DNA of 64,000 nt from Acanthochromis polyacanthus (Eukaryota > Chordata > Actinopteri > Pomacentridae): assembly GCF_021347895.1 (NCBI RefSeq), contig NC_067113.1:6243489-6307488 (forward strand). Reading direction: 5' to 3'. Under the pieces are notes generated by a model that did not search any database, was not told the DNA's origin, and saw only the letters and a list, made by a program, of their open reading frames with translations. Position 1 is the stretch's first letter; the number at the start of each line of letters is the position of its first letter. The translations under genes and the position numbers were made by a program. Positions 45,601 to 59,091 of the stretch are shown here, piece by piece.

Positions 45601-46257
45601 GGCCTAGTCAGAATTCTGCCACTGAGCTCGTAATGTGTCTGTTATGTGTGTCGGTGCACGCTCAAACTACACACCAGGCAGGACAACCCCTTCACCCCCT
45701 GCTAGCTGTGGCCTTTGCAGAGAGAACATGCATTATTGACCAAGGAGTGCTTTGCAAAACTAAAATTGAGAGGCATAAAGATACTCCAGCGTTGGCACTT
45801 GAAAACACATTCTTTGAAAGAGGTGAGCTGCCCTAAAATCTAGACAGAGTGGTCAGCTGTGAGCGAGTCGGGGCAAACAAGACTACAAAGCAATCATTGA
45901 CTCTGCAAGCCTGAGTGCCCCCTCCACATCAGACCTGCATACTGAAAAAAACATAAAGAATGTCGGAAAGGTCGTCATCCTGCTGCTTTTACAGATTAAT
46001 TCTAAAGATCAATAATTAAGCCATCAGAAGGACTGTTGAATCTAAAGTGTGGAGAGTCAAGTGTTTCCTTCTTCTGCTTCCATGTATAATTCTTCTCCAT
46101 TACACTAAAGTATTTCTTCACAACAGTGGAGTTCACCCTGGTAAAGTGTTGCCCATTTCATTTTAACAAAGAGGGGTGACATTGAACAAGATAGAGACAT
46201 GATGTTCAGCTTCAGTCAGTAATATCAATAAGAAAGATTGCTGGTGAAGTTGATGTA
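42673..46257. other. non-coding stretch, no feature seen
   Basis: Long stretch with no supported gene or recognised repeat. Open frames are short and have no known domains. Confidence 0.4.
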
Positions 46258-46624
46258 CATAACTATTCAAAAGTTTTGGGTCACCCAGACAATTTCATGT
46301 TTTCCATGAAAGCTCACACTTTTATTCATGTACTAACATAATTGCACAAGGTTTTTCTGATCATCAGTTAGCCTTTCAACATCATTAGCTGACGCAATGT
46401 AGCATTAGAACACAGGAGTGATGGTTGCTGAAAATGTTCCTCTGTACCCCTATAGAGATATTCCATTAAAGATCAGTCGTTTCCAGCTAGAATAGTCATT
46501 TACCACATTAACAATGTCTATACTGTATTTCTGATTCGTTTAATGTTATCTTCAGCGAAAAGAACTGCCTTCCTTTCAAAAATAAGGACATTTCTAAGTG
46601 ACTCAAGCCTTTTGAATGGTAGTG
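46258..46624 (+). mobile_element. Tc1-type MITE family M1, copy 3
   Basis: 367 bp between TA sites (46256-46257 and 46625-46626). Ends CATAACTATTCAAAAGTTTT and CCTTTTGAATGGTAGTG. Same family and orientation as 30013-30370. Confidence 0.85.
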
Positions 46625-47059
46625 TACATAGAAGGTTGGACATTGCCATCAAATTGTGCCTTGTATTTTTCAACCTACAAAGACAGGCAAATAAAAAAAA
46701 AAAACTAACATGCTGAGATTGTTTTTGTTTTGCTAAAAGACACTGGCAGAACTACATTAACAGCTTGAGTCACTGCACAAGTAATCCACCATTAGTGAGT
46801 CCACCTCAGTTGTCGTCCCCAGTGGCACCAGTGTGATGGCTGTTTTTGGCACCAGATACATGACTTGTTAAAACTGACAAACACCCAAATAAAACCCAAG
46901 AGCTCAACACCCTGCAAAACTGTTCACTTTTCACCTTGGCTGTTGTTTCAGAACCGTATTTCCCCCCAAAATGCATCAGCTGGACTGAACATTTTCTTTT
47001 TTTGTGATCAACTTTTTATTGCTCAACAAGGCATAAACAGGACAAGACAAATTGTACAA

Positions 47060-47470
47060 TACACACTATCTGAGCATAAAAACAAAAAACAAAACAGAAA
47101 CAATAGGAGAGGAGAGTGTGAATATGATGACAACTTCACGTTTTACAGCTATATCTTCTAAATAATTGACAAATGGGGTGGAATCTAAAATAGTGAAAGT
47201 GTTCTCAGGTTCTCTTAGTTTGGAAAGCTGTGCTTTATGTTGGTTAGATGCAAATAATGTGGTGTTGCTTCTAATGAAACCCTTGACTGAATCCCATATT
47301 ATGCCAGGGTCATCAACAGACCCGACACTAAAGTCCAAAAATTCTTTGAGCCTTCCAATGAACTGTGTCTTGAATACCTCTTGTTTCAGTGGTTTAACAT
47401 TAAAGCACCAAGAGAGACTACTCATCACCACAGTGGATAGAACCCCTTTATGATCTGAGAAGGCTATAGG
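47060..47470 (-). mobile_element. L1-type LINE fragment
   Basis: The minus strand reads VMSSLSWCFNVKPLKQEVFK, TQFIGRLKEFLDFSVGSVDD, PGIIWDSVKGFIRSNTTLFA, a stretch typical of L1-type ORF2 just after the endonuclease domain (WRFN..LL and W-x-x-x-K-G-x-I-R patterns). No catalytic motif is included and both ends are missing. Confidence 0.75.
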
Positions 47471-47519
47471 AAGTAATTAAACATTATATGTTTCTTGAAA
47501 TATTTTGGGGGATGCAAAT

Positions 47520-48060
47520 ACGCTGCCTGACAAAAAAAAAAAAGAAGTCACCACTTGGATTTAACTAAGCAAACAGGTAAGAGCCTTCCATTGGATAATT
47601 ACTGCAGCGATGAATACGATTTAGCTACAACAATTTATTTAACCCGAGCTGATGCAGGAAGAAGCTTCTCATTTCTTAAACAACCGTGTCGGAAGACGTA
47701 ACCTGTGGTCGAAGAAAGGATGTTAATCTCTCTCAGATGGGACAAATTATTGGCCTGCTTCAAGCAAAGAAAACAACTAAGGAGATTTCTGAAACTACTA
47801 AAATCAAGTTAAGAACCGTCCAATGCATCAGTAAAACCTGAAGGATAGTGGAGAACCATCATCTTAACAAATGTGGTCGGTCATGTTGTCTCATGAGTCC
47901 AGATTTACCCTGTTCCAAAGTGACAGGATAAGAAGAGAGGCAGATGAAGTGATGAACTCATCATGTCTAGTGCCTACAGCCTGTGGGAGTTAGAGTTATG
48001 ACCTGGGGTTGGTCAGGGTTAGGGTCATGTTCCCAAAGAATGGCGTCTCTGAGTTATTCT
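47520..48060 (+). pseudogene. Tc1-like transposase remnant
   Basis: Pieces in different frames: LSQMGQIIGLLQAKKTTKEI followed by SETTKIKLRTVQ (helix-turn-helix), then LSHESRFTLFQSDRIRREAD. The SHESRF stretch corresponds to SDESxF in relatives, so the first catalytic Asp is probably lost. Multiple stops. No inverted ends found apart from CTGCCTGACAAAAAA at 47521. Confidence 0.65.
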
Positions 48061-48160
48061 GTGGAGTTCCTAACTGCTTTGTCCTCATCTTGCTTACAAC
48101 TGCACAAGGATATATAGCATACGCATCCACACAGATGGTGCAATATACACGGCTGATATG

Positions 48161-49229
48161 GGTTTTACACTCCTCCAGTGATCAACAGCTGGTAGTTAAG
48201 TACCAGGAACAAAAGGAATGTATGGCTAAGTACTGGGAAGAAAAAGACTACAAGCTAGTACATACTGATGTTAACAATATAGGTTTAAAATAAACCCTTA
48301 ACATTTCTGTGGTCATGAACATATGGAAAAGCACTCTGCAATAAGACACTGATACAGTTTATATATGACTCCATGAAAATGAAAGCTCTGGTCAAAGGGT
48401 GAAAATGGAAGCACAACCTGACAGATACAGGCAACGTGACAACCTGTAAATGTAAAAGTTACTTTGTTTGTTCACAAGAAAACCCCACTGCATATTTTAT
48501 TAAATTAAAAAAAAATGCAGTTTACAAAACTGTTAAGTGGGCGTTCAGATGGAAACAGCTCAGTGTTAGAAAAATGTTTTGGTGCAGGTCAGTCAATGAG
48601 CTGGAAGATTCTTCAGACATTAAGACATTGCACGGTGGTTTGTAATGCTCTGAAACAGAATTTTATAACTCTGGAAAACATTTTACCTTCAGTTCATATG
48701 GAGGAGTTCACTGCATGAATGAACTAATTTTGTGTGTGAACAGACTATACCAAATTGCCATCATCGCTTAGTGAATCAATGAGCTTCATCAGTGATGCTG
48801 TGACTGAGCACACAGTTATAGGCTCAGCTGTGATTCACAGGACAGTAATTCCACATTAAAAGCATATCAAATGACCATGAAAGCCAATGAAACAGTCATA
48901 ATCTGATAAATCATTCGGTGCAATCAACCTCATATATGGTGCCTGTATAGTTTGTTCTGAACTGAACATGGCAGAGTGGACTAACAATAAACTGAATGAT
49001 CTGCTGAGCTCAGTGTGAATCAGTGCTGAACATTAGGTCATGTGAGCGACGATGTAGAGATGCTTTTAACAGTGATCATTTCATGTTCTACATACAGAAT
49101 CTGAATGGTGGGGCGGTAAACTGCAGAGTCAATGACTACAAAGTATTCAAGCATTTAGGCTCTTCTAATAGGAATGTGTGCCACCTCAACACAATGCTGG
49201 ATGACTGAGTCAAATTCAGCTTACTTGAA
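48161..49229. other. non-coding stretch, no feature seen
   Basis: Short open frames only, none with a recognised domain. Confidence 0.4.
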
Positions 49230-49552
49230 CCCGACCTGCTGGTCAGATGGGGTCTTTCTTTGTCGGGTTTGAATGCTCTCCCTGTTCCTGTGTGGCTTTT
49301 CTTCAGGTACTCCAACCTCCTCACAGTCTGAATGCACCCATGGTAGGTTAATTTGTAATTCCAAATTGGCTGGATGTGTGAATGTAAGTGTGTGTGCGAT
49401 TGTCTGTCTTTCTGTGTAGACCTGTTATGGACTATCCAAGATAGAGTAGGTATAGCTGACAGATTGGTGAATGGACGGATGGATGGATGGATAGATGGAC
49501 GGACGGATGGATGGACAGAAGGATGGATGGATGGATGGACAGATGGATGGAT
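49230..49552 (+). repeat. diverged GGAT-tailed SINE with an expanded tail
   Basis: Body pieces GAATGCTCTCCCTGTTCCTG, TCAGGTACTCCAACCTCCTC and GTGTGTGCGATTGTCTGTC are recognisable. The tail (49468-49552) has grown into a GGAT/GGAC/AGAT minisatellite. Confidence 0.65.
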
Positions 49553-50234
49553 AACAGATTACTGTACAAGATGTTGCATTATTCATTCAAACCAAAAATG
49601 TTTACCAAGCTTCCTCCAATAGGTCTTCAGATGCTTAACAGTTTTGGACTCACAGATCAGGTGCACAAACTCACAGACTTTGAGGCACATCCCTGCTCAG
49701 TCTGTGAGCCTGAGGGCTTTCTCACTGTCAGATTGTCCTTTATGTCTATATGTGTGCATTTCTGTAGACATTAACCACAGGGTTTCCAATGGGAAAACCT
49801 GAAACAATAAAACAGGAATCAAACAGATATTGAACCTGCAACCACCCCCAGCATAACAGATCAAAGTTTACAGGAACATATAGCTCACTGGTGATTCACA
49901 GCTAGAAGTGTGTGTGGTTGTTTTTTCTTGATGGCAGGATGATGAGTTCTCAATGTACTTTACCTTTTGTGTCTTGCTTTAAAAATGCTGAAAACAGCAC
50001 AAAATAAAAAATCCCAAACCTACAATAGTATTAAACATCTGTTAGCAACATCAAGGTAACGCTAAATGTTCCCAAGTCCTGTGTCAGTCCTATTTGTACC
50101 ATTTTGAGCTTTTGCAGCCCTTTTCACTCAGTGGAGGTCCATGAAACCCTTTCATTTCATAGTTTTGAGGTCTTCAGTTTGTTCTGCACTTCCAAAAGAA
50201 TAAAAACTAAGAAAACCCCTTGAATGAGTAGGTA
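49553..50234. other. non-coding stretch, no feature seen
   Basis: No gene or repeat recognised. Confidence 0.4.
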
Positions 50235-51820
50235 CAGTGCTGTGAAAAAGTGTTTGCAAATTCTCAAAGTCTTATTTTTTTAAACACATTTTACCCACTT
50301 TAATGTCTAGACAAATGTAAATATCAGATAAAAATAACCAGAGTAAACACAAAATGCAATTTTTAAATGACAATTTCATTTTTAAGGGAAAAGAACTATT
50401 CAAAGCTACCTGGCCCTGAGTTAAAAAGTAATTGCCCCCTAAACCTAATAACTGGTTGGGCCACCCTCAGCAGCAACAACTGAAATCAAGTGTTTTCTAG
50501 AACTTGCAATGAGTCTTTCACATCTCTGTGGAGATATTTTGGCTCATTCTTCTTTACAGAATTATGTTTTTTGAGCATAAACAGCGTTTTTAAGGTCATG
50601 CCAGCATTTCAATAGGATTCCAGTCAGGACTTTGACCAGGCCACTCCAAAACCTTCATTCTGTTTATTTAAGACATTCAGAAGTCGACTTGCTGCTGTGT
50701 TTTGGATCGTTGTTCTGCTGCAGAACCCAGTTGCACTTCTGCTTGAGGTCACAAACTGATGGTCAAACATTCAGAATTCGTGGTTCCATCAATCTCAGCA
50801 AGTTGTCCAGGTCCTGAAGCAGCAAAGCAGCCTCAGACCATCACACTACCACCACCATGTTTGACTGTTGGTATTATGTTCTTTTTCTGAAATGCTGTGC
50901 TACTTTTACGCCAGATGTAACGAGACACACACGTTCCAAAAAGTTCCACTTTGGTCTTGTCGGTACATAGAATATTGTCCCAAAAGTCTTGAGGATCATT
51001 CAGATGTTTGTTTGCAAAAGTAAGATGAGCCTTTATGTTCTTTTTGGTCAGCAGGGGTCTTGGCCTTGGAACTCTGCCATGGATGCCATTTTTGCCCAAT
51101 CATTTTGCCCAGAAGTCAGTTTTAATGACTTGTTTCTGAATCATAAACACTGACCTTAACTGAGGCCAGGGAGGCCTGCAGGTCTTTAAATGTTGTTCTG
51201 GGTTTCTTTGTGATCTCCTGGATGAGTTGTCGCTGTGCTCTCTGGGTAATTTTTGTCACTCCTGGGTAGGTTCACCACTGTTTTCCATGCTTTCTCCATT
51301 TGCGGATAATGGCTCTCACCATGGTTTGCTGGAGTCCTACAGCTTTAGAAATGTCTTTGTAACACTTTCCACACTGATGGATGTCAGTTACTTTATTTCT
51401 CATCTGTTCTTGAATTTCTTTGGATCACAGCATTTTGTTGCAGCTTTTTGAGATCTTTTGGCCAACTTCATTTTGTCAGACAGGTTTTCTTTCAGTGATT
51501 TCTTGATTGAACAGATCTGGAGGTAATCAGGCTTGGGTGTGGTCAATGAAATTGAACTCACTTCCCAAAAATGTGATTAGCCATAATGAATTTGTGATTT
51601 AACAAGGGGGGGCAATTACTTTTTCACATAGTGCGAAGTTGGTTTGGACAGATTTTACCCTTAAAATATTAAATTATCATTTAAAAATTGCATTTTGTGT
51701 TTACTTTGGTTATCTTTGTCTAATATTTGAATTTGTTTTAGGGTCTTAAACATTTAAGTGGTGACAATATTCAAAAAAATAAGAATCTGAGAAGGGGCTA
51801 AATACTTCTTCACGACACTG
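50235..51820 (-). mobile_element. decayed Tc1-like element
   Basis: Ends CAGTGCTGTGAAAAAGTGTT and ...ATACTTCTTCACGACACTG form inverted repeats, with TA on both sides (50233-50234, 51821-51822). The minus strand holds a broken transposase: RVPRPRPLLTKKNIKAHLTF, FWDNILCTDKTKVELFG (first catalytic Asp as TDKT), HGGGSVMV, then frame breaks. It sits 60 bp from the Tc1 element at 51884. Confidence 0.85.
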
Positions 51821-51883
51821 TATGTCCAGACTTTTGACTGGTACTGTAGGTCTGAACACATTCTAATGCCACTCTTAGACATA

Positions 51884-53517
<1,634 letters not shown>

Positions 53518-53519
53518 TA

Positions 53520-55191
53520 AGTTTACATGTTTGCATATTCATATACCTCACTGTTAGACTGTATAAAAATCATACTGTCACTATTATTTGGCTGGATCTA
53601 GTAATATTCCAATAACATAGAACAAAACTGTTAGTCTCAATTAAGTGTCGCTGGATTGTTAAGGAGACTCTTCAGATATGTTCACTCTCTAAATTTAGTT
53701 TGTCACCTTGAAGTGTGACCAAAACAAAATAAGAGAAAACACTCTTGTACAACCACAGTCATAAACACCCCAGCTGCCTCCTTATCTGAAACTTTCATCC
53801 ATGTCACCTGCATGGATTATTAGTCCCAGCTTGATGTCTTATTACCTCATAATGATAAATGAAAGCAATGAGGACTCATGAGGGAGTGAGTGTCATCACC
53901 TTTGCAGTGGTCATTAATTATGGTAACGATGTCAGAATAGGTTTTAATATCCATTTGTGATCGAGCCTGAGAGAAAATGCTCTTCTTCCATCATGCCGTT
54001 ACTTTTTAAACGTTCTCTCCTGCATCAGGTGTCAGATTTGAGCACAGACCTAACTGTCTTCATTCATTTCCTGTCACGCCTTAATGAAGCTGTTAGAAGC
54101 GTTACCTTGATAGACAAAACCACTTTAACAGATCTGTAAAGCCAATAAATTTGTATTCCATGTTTTCAAAGGGATCATAATATATAATAGAGGCATGTTT
54201 ACATACAAAGCAGAGGAGAACTCCACCACACACCATACCTAAATACCGTGGTCACTTATTGAACAGCTAAGCAATGCACTAAACCTGCAATTAAAATAAC
54301 AGATGACACTTTGAGTCCCATTGAAACACAATATTCTTCAGATTGCAGTCTTCCTCAGTGTATTGCTGATATATGACCAAGTGGATGGACTCTTATTACG
54401 CGTGGACTTGATCAGATTTCAAGTAATGCAACTCCTTTCCTATTTTCACGTCCAACTCAGCAATACCCGAAAATATCTGCAATGATTCATTCTTCTGACG
54501 TGCATTAGATGGAAAAAACAACAACTCGGTGTTGCTCTATTAAATCATTACAATGAACTGCAGAGTGCATTCAATGTGGGAGTCCAGTCTAAACGCAAAA
54601 GGCTTCGTTGAGGCAGAATAATGAGAGCGATACTGTTATTTAAAGACTGGAGCCATGACAACAGAGGGCCACTGCTGGCAAGGGAAATTAGTTGTGCTTT
54701 TTTTTAGAGAGAGAATTAAGAGCAGACAGGGATGTGACGCTATAATGTTCATTAAAGAAAAGGATATAAGGTTTGTGTTGAGTGCAGTGAACTTGACTGG
54801 CAGATGCTACGGAGGATATGCTACCTGGATAGACATTTGTGGCATTTTGAATTTTTGCAACGAGACAGTTTTGTCTCCTGTAAGATGTAATATATAGGGA
54901 CACGTGTACAAGTCACATAATCTGAAGACTGGACTTGTGTGTACACAAAAATGGAAAACAGAAAGCCCCAGCCAGGAGTATTGAATGTTTGCACACTGGT
55001 GAGAATGTCTGGGACTTCAGATGTGAGATTTGGCTGTCTTGCATTCATTTTTGTGAACAACACAGCCAGCTCGGTGAAATTCAAAAAAACCTTAAATAAG
55101 TTTCTTTGGTTTGTGATGAGCTTGTTTTCCATGTACAAAGTTAATAACAGAGAGCTATATTTTTCACAGGCATGCAAAAGATCTCCGGTTT
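53520..55191. other. non-coding stretch, no feature seen
   Basis: No supported gene. 53760-53990 and 54600-54860 are complex, repeat-free sequence that could be conserved non-coding elements; this is not shown. Confidence 0.35.
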
Positions 55192-55305
55192 GTGTGGTGG
55201 CCTGGGATCTTTCTGCATGGAGTTTACATGTTCTCTCTGTGCATGTGTGGGTTTCCTCTGGTTTCTTTCCTCCCACAATCCAAAAACATGCTGAGGTTAA
55301 TTTCC
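55192..55305 (+). repeat. fragment of the GGAT-tailed SINE
   Basis: GGCCTGGGATCTTTCTGCAT, GGAGTTTACATGTTCTCTCT and CCAAAAACATGCTGAGGTTA match the SINE body. Head and tail missing. Confidence 0.7.
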
Positions 55306-55381
55306 TGATGAGGAGAAGAGCACACACCTTTTGCTACAGATACTTTCTCGTATCACATCACTCCTTCATTCCATTTCCCAC

Positions 55382-56682
55382 CAGGCCCGGACTGGCAATC
55401 GGGAGAGGCGGGACTTTTCCCGGTGGCCTGCCTCCTTATTGGCCTGCCTGGACAGGCCAGCCACGGACTGGCAGGCCAATGAAAAGAATTGATCGGCTTT
55501 TTGGCAGACAGGCCAGAGACAGCAGCGCTAGAAGCCTTACAGAGTACACGCCCACCCTCCTGTCACTCACACAAAGCAAGTGCTCTGAACTCTAAATCAG
55601 AAGGATAGGGATTGGTCAAAGTGACATTTTTTTTAGAAGAAACGTGGCATGATTGGTTAGTTGCTTTATGTCCCGCCCCTTCATAGCGAGAACGGAAAAG
55701 CATGCACTGCAGAGCGGTGATATGAGAGTGAGTGGAAGGAGCGAAGATTATGGAGCACCCTGAGAAAACTGGCGGCAAAAAACGAGAAAAGACGAAGAGA
55801 AAAGGTGGACATGAGATTGAGATGGAGAAGAAAATAAGGTTGCTCGAGGAGGAAGGGTCAAAGTGTTATAAAATAACACACATGTTCCAATTCTTTTAGT
55901 TTAGCCATGTTTAGCTGAAATGTGCCACCTGCTGAACGTATTTATTTGGATCACAGCAGGGGGCCTGATCTCACTAAAGTTTGTGTGATTTTGATCCACC
56001 TTGTCTGCTTCATTGGATCATTATTGCAGTGTTTTTGAAAACTGATAAATACTTAGTGCAATATTGATGACCATTAAACAATATTTGTAGAGAAATGAAT
56101 CAAATAATTATCACACCTTTGTTCTTACATGGTGATGGAAATGTAATGCTAATTTTAATGCACAAAATATGGTGAGTCTGGCCCAAATAAGCTCCACAGG
56201 TGTCAGGTGGGTTGCAGGAAGCCTGAAAACGTTTGAGACCCCCTCTTCAGGTAGGATAGGCAGTTGACTTACAATTTTCAGTTATAAAATGAACATTGGT
56301 GTTTGCATATACTATTAGCTATGACCAGCTGACATCTAAATGATTTGCTGACAAAATAATATATATATTTTTTTAATTCCACACGTTATATAAATAATAG
56401 GAAAAGGACAACTTTGGAAAAATTGGTGAGAGTAGTGAAGAGATTACAGAAGAGAAAAGTACTGGACTGTATGGAGCTGTCGTTATGGTTGTGTTTAATA
56501 GACTTACTGTCTGTTTAGTAGTGTTGTAATTGCTATAACATAACTGTAAAAGGCATATTTTTGGAAGGAAAAAAAACAAAATTTTGGTGCATTATCCCAC
56601 GTGACACAACCCTTGCGGTGGCGGAAGTGGCCTGACTGATTGGAAATCTCCCAGCCTGAATTTCTTTCCCAGTCCGGCCCTG
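55382..56682 (+). mobile_element. hAT-type element with perfect 8-bp target duplication
   Basis: Flanked by TTTCCCAC on both sides (55374-55381, 56683-56690). The ends CAGGCCCGGACTGG and CCAGTCCGGCCCTG are inverted repeats of the hAT CAGRG type. 1301 bp; it carries only the beginning of a transposase gene (55750), so it is a deletion derivative. Confidence 0.9.
55750..55899 (+). pseudogene. hAT transposase, N-terminal remnant
   Basis: From ATG 55750: MEHPEKTGGKKREKTKRKGG, then EIEMEKKIRLLEEEGSKCYK and ITHMF before a stop. The Lys/Arg-rich start followed by ...CYKITHMF resembles the start of fish hAT transposases (KRKxL...CxKITxMF). The catalytic RNase H and dimer parts are deleted. Confidence 0.6.
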
Positions 56683-56690
56683 TTTCCCAC

Positions 56691-57069
56691 CATTATCTAC
56701 ATTTCTTTTATCTTTTGTCATTTATTGCTGTCTGTTAGACCTCTCTCTTACCTTTTGTTGCCCCACTTTTGCTATTTACATCTGTTTGCCAGACTTCTTG
56801 ATTCAACCACCTTTTGTTCTTTGTTGTATTACCCTCTGTTACTTATTGGCAACCATACACAAAGTAACCACTATTCATCCTTGTGTTTACATATGTCCCA
56901 CCACCCTACTCTCTGACCATTCCTATAAAATGTGTACTTTGCAAATGTTCTGAGTCAGCTTACCTTCACAGATTCATGCTCTGTGTCCGTGAGCCCGCTG
57001 TATACCAGAATACCAAAAAACACCATACTACAGCAAACTTCGAAGGACTAAGAGTGAAATTTCTTCAAC
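56691..57069. other. non-coding stretch, no feature seen
   Basis: Nothing recognised between the hAT element and the next SINE fragment. Confidence 0.4.
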
Positions 57070-57244
57070 AGTCCATAAGTGTGAATGTGAGTGTGACTGT
57101 TTGTTTCTATATGTAGCCCCATGATAGACTGGTGACCGGTCTAGGATCCCCTGCCTTCACCATAAGTCAGCTGGGATAGACTCCAGACCCCCAGAGGGCC
57201 TAATGAACAATTTAGCTGTGTATAGATAATGTATGGGTGGATGT
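57070..57244 (+). repeat. fragment of the GGAT-tailed SINE (3' part)
   Basis: GTGTGAATGTGAGTGTGACT, CCCCTGCCTTCACCATAAG and CAGCTGGGATAGACTCCAG, then a short GGGTGGATG tail. Confidence 0.7.
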
Positions 57245-57337
57245 ATTTTTCATTCATTAGATCAGTGTTTAATTATTCTGACGGAAACTTGCGTTTGAGC
57301 TAACTGGTATAGACATCCAACTACCACGTGTGTTGTT

Positions 57338-57401
57338 TCTTCTCATATAATCCAAACACAGCAAAACTCTGTGTGAAAGTCAAAATAGTTCTATATGTTG
57401 T
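57338..57401 (+). repeat. 64-bp direct repeat, left copy
   Basis: Identical to 58235-58298, one on each side of the giant palindrome. Begins TCTTCTCATATAATCCAAAC and ends TTCTATATGTTGT. Confidence 0.95.
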
Positions 57402-57511
57402 TCTTTTTTTTTCTTTTTCTTTTTGTCTGCAAGTCCGCTCAAAAATGACACCAACCACTCATGGTGCCATTGCTCAAGCTTCATGTGCAATTTTTTTCTT
57501 CTTCTCCAACA

Positions 57512-58229
57512 CGGTCTCACGGGGATTCGTGAAACTGTCACGTCAGTTTTTGTTTCGGTTTCGTGCGCACCAACACGATGTCGTCATGTTTTTCGTGCCG
57601 CTCACCACGAGCGAAACCCGCTGTGGTAATCACATCTGAAAGTGGTTTATACCGGCGGATTCATGACGATCTAAGCTGTCCATCGGCGTTTGCGGCCGCC
57701 ATTGCGGCCGCCGCTTCGGCCGCCGGCCATTCTTTAAATTCCTATGCAAATTCGGCGGATTCATGACGATCTAAGCTGTCCATCGGCGTTTGCGGCCGCC
57801 GCCGCGGCCGCCATTGCGGCCGCCATTGCGGCCGCCGCACATAGCGGCCGGATCACATCTGAAAGTGGTTTATACCGGCGGATTCATGACGATTTAAGCT
57901 GTCCATTGGCGTTTGCGGCCACCGCCGCGGCCGCTGCTGTGGCCGGATGTCTGGCGGCCACAAACGCCGATGGACAGCTTAAATCGTCATGAATCCGCCG
58001 AATTTGCATAGGAATTTAAAGAATGTCCGGCGGCCGAAGCGGTGGCCGCAAACGCCAATGGACAGCTTAAATCGTCATGAATCCACCGGTATAAACCACT
58101 TTCAGATGTGATTACCACAGCGGGTTTCGCTCGTGGTGAGTGGCACGATAAACATGACGACATCGTGTTGGTGCGCACGAAACCGAAACAAAAACTGACG
58201 TGACAGTTTCACGAATCCCCGTGAGACCG
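57512..58229. mobile_element. GC-rich giant palindrome (foldback-type element)
   Basis: Both ends are inverse of each other (CGGTCTCACGGGGATTCGTG at 57512 and CACGAATCCCCGTGAGACCG at the right end). The inverted similarity continues inward through CGTGCGCACCAACACGATGT, TGGTTTATACCGGCGGATTC and AATTCCTATGCAAATTCGGC. The core repeats a unit (GGCGGATTCATGACGATCTA, then GCTGTCCATCGGCGTTTGCG and GCGGCCGCC blocks) three times forward and twice inverted. Open frames across it are alanine-rich products of GCGGCCGCC repeats and differ between strands, so they are not taken as genes. Confidence 0.85.
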
Positions 58230-58234
58230 GGCTG

Positions 58235-58298
58235 TCTTCTCATATAATCCAAACACAGCAAAACTCTGTGTGAAAGTCAAAATAGTTCTATATGTTGT
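58235..58298 (+). repeat. 64-bp direct repeat, right copy
   Basis: Perfect copy of 57338-57401. Confidence 0.95.
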
Positions 58299-58435
58299 GG
58301 TAGTTTTGTTCTGTTACTGCCTCCTTTGAAAAAGAATTGACAGCGTTATATATTTCTAAATGGAGTTCTAATGTTCTGAGTGCAGGTAAGGAAATCTGCA
58401 GAGTACAACAGCCAGGGAGCAACAACATCTGGATC

Positions 58436-59091
58436 TGTCAGGATCCTCTCCTCACCCTATTCCTACCTGGCATCCCAAATATCCTATCTGTCTCCCTCCT
58501 TTTCTCGCCCTCTTTTATTCTCCTGTGTCTCCCTCCTTCTCTCCTCTTGCTCTCCTCTCCCTCTCTCTCTGCTCCTCCTCCTCAGTGCTTCACCTGAGTG
58601 GAGTATGGCCTCACAGCTGCTACCACTCAGGTGATTAGCTTCACCATGAGACCCGGACAGCTGAAACTCTTTGCCATGATCACACCTGCTGCAATAAAGA
58701 CCGGCTGAACCTTCCACACCCTGCCTGATCGTTGAACTTGACTACCTGTCAGTACATTCTAGCCAACTCAAAGGTACGTTGCAAAATTGGAGGTTCTAAC
58801 ATCTCTATGTTTCTGCTCGGCCCAGATTCCAGCTGTCCGGGTTCTCTCCTGCCCAGTCCCCTTGGAACTCATCTGTAAGTCATTCGGCTCCCGTCTTTCT
58901 CCCCTGGACTCCCGGCTCCGCTTCCCCTGCGTCTGTCTCCCCACCGGCTCCCCTCCTTCGTCTGCCGCCGGCTATCAGGAACTCACCTGTCTCCACAACT
59001 CGTTCACCCAGCAATAAAAAAACTGTTTTATTCCACCCAACTCTGGTTGTGTGGCTCGCTGCTCGGGTCCAGATTCCTAGATTTTGTGACA
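58436..59091 (+). mobile_element. probable solo LTR
   Basis: 656 bp starting TGTCAGGATCC and ending TTTTGTGACA (short TGTCA/TGACA inverted ends). It is flanked by GGATC and GGATA, a near-match 5-bp duplication. Inside are pyrimidine-rich sequence and AATAAA signals at about 58691 and 59015. No internal retroviral or Gypsy genes lie beside it, so it would be a single LTR left after recombination. Confidence 0.55.

Noticed and set aside
54939..55595. 218-residue open frame
   Set aside because: It crosses a SINE fragment and the left end of the hAT element; no domain before or after.
57563..58178. Alanine-rich open frames on both strands
   Set aside because: They come from GCGGCCGCC repeats and the palindrome, mirror each other and have no known domain.
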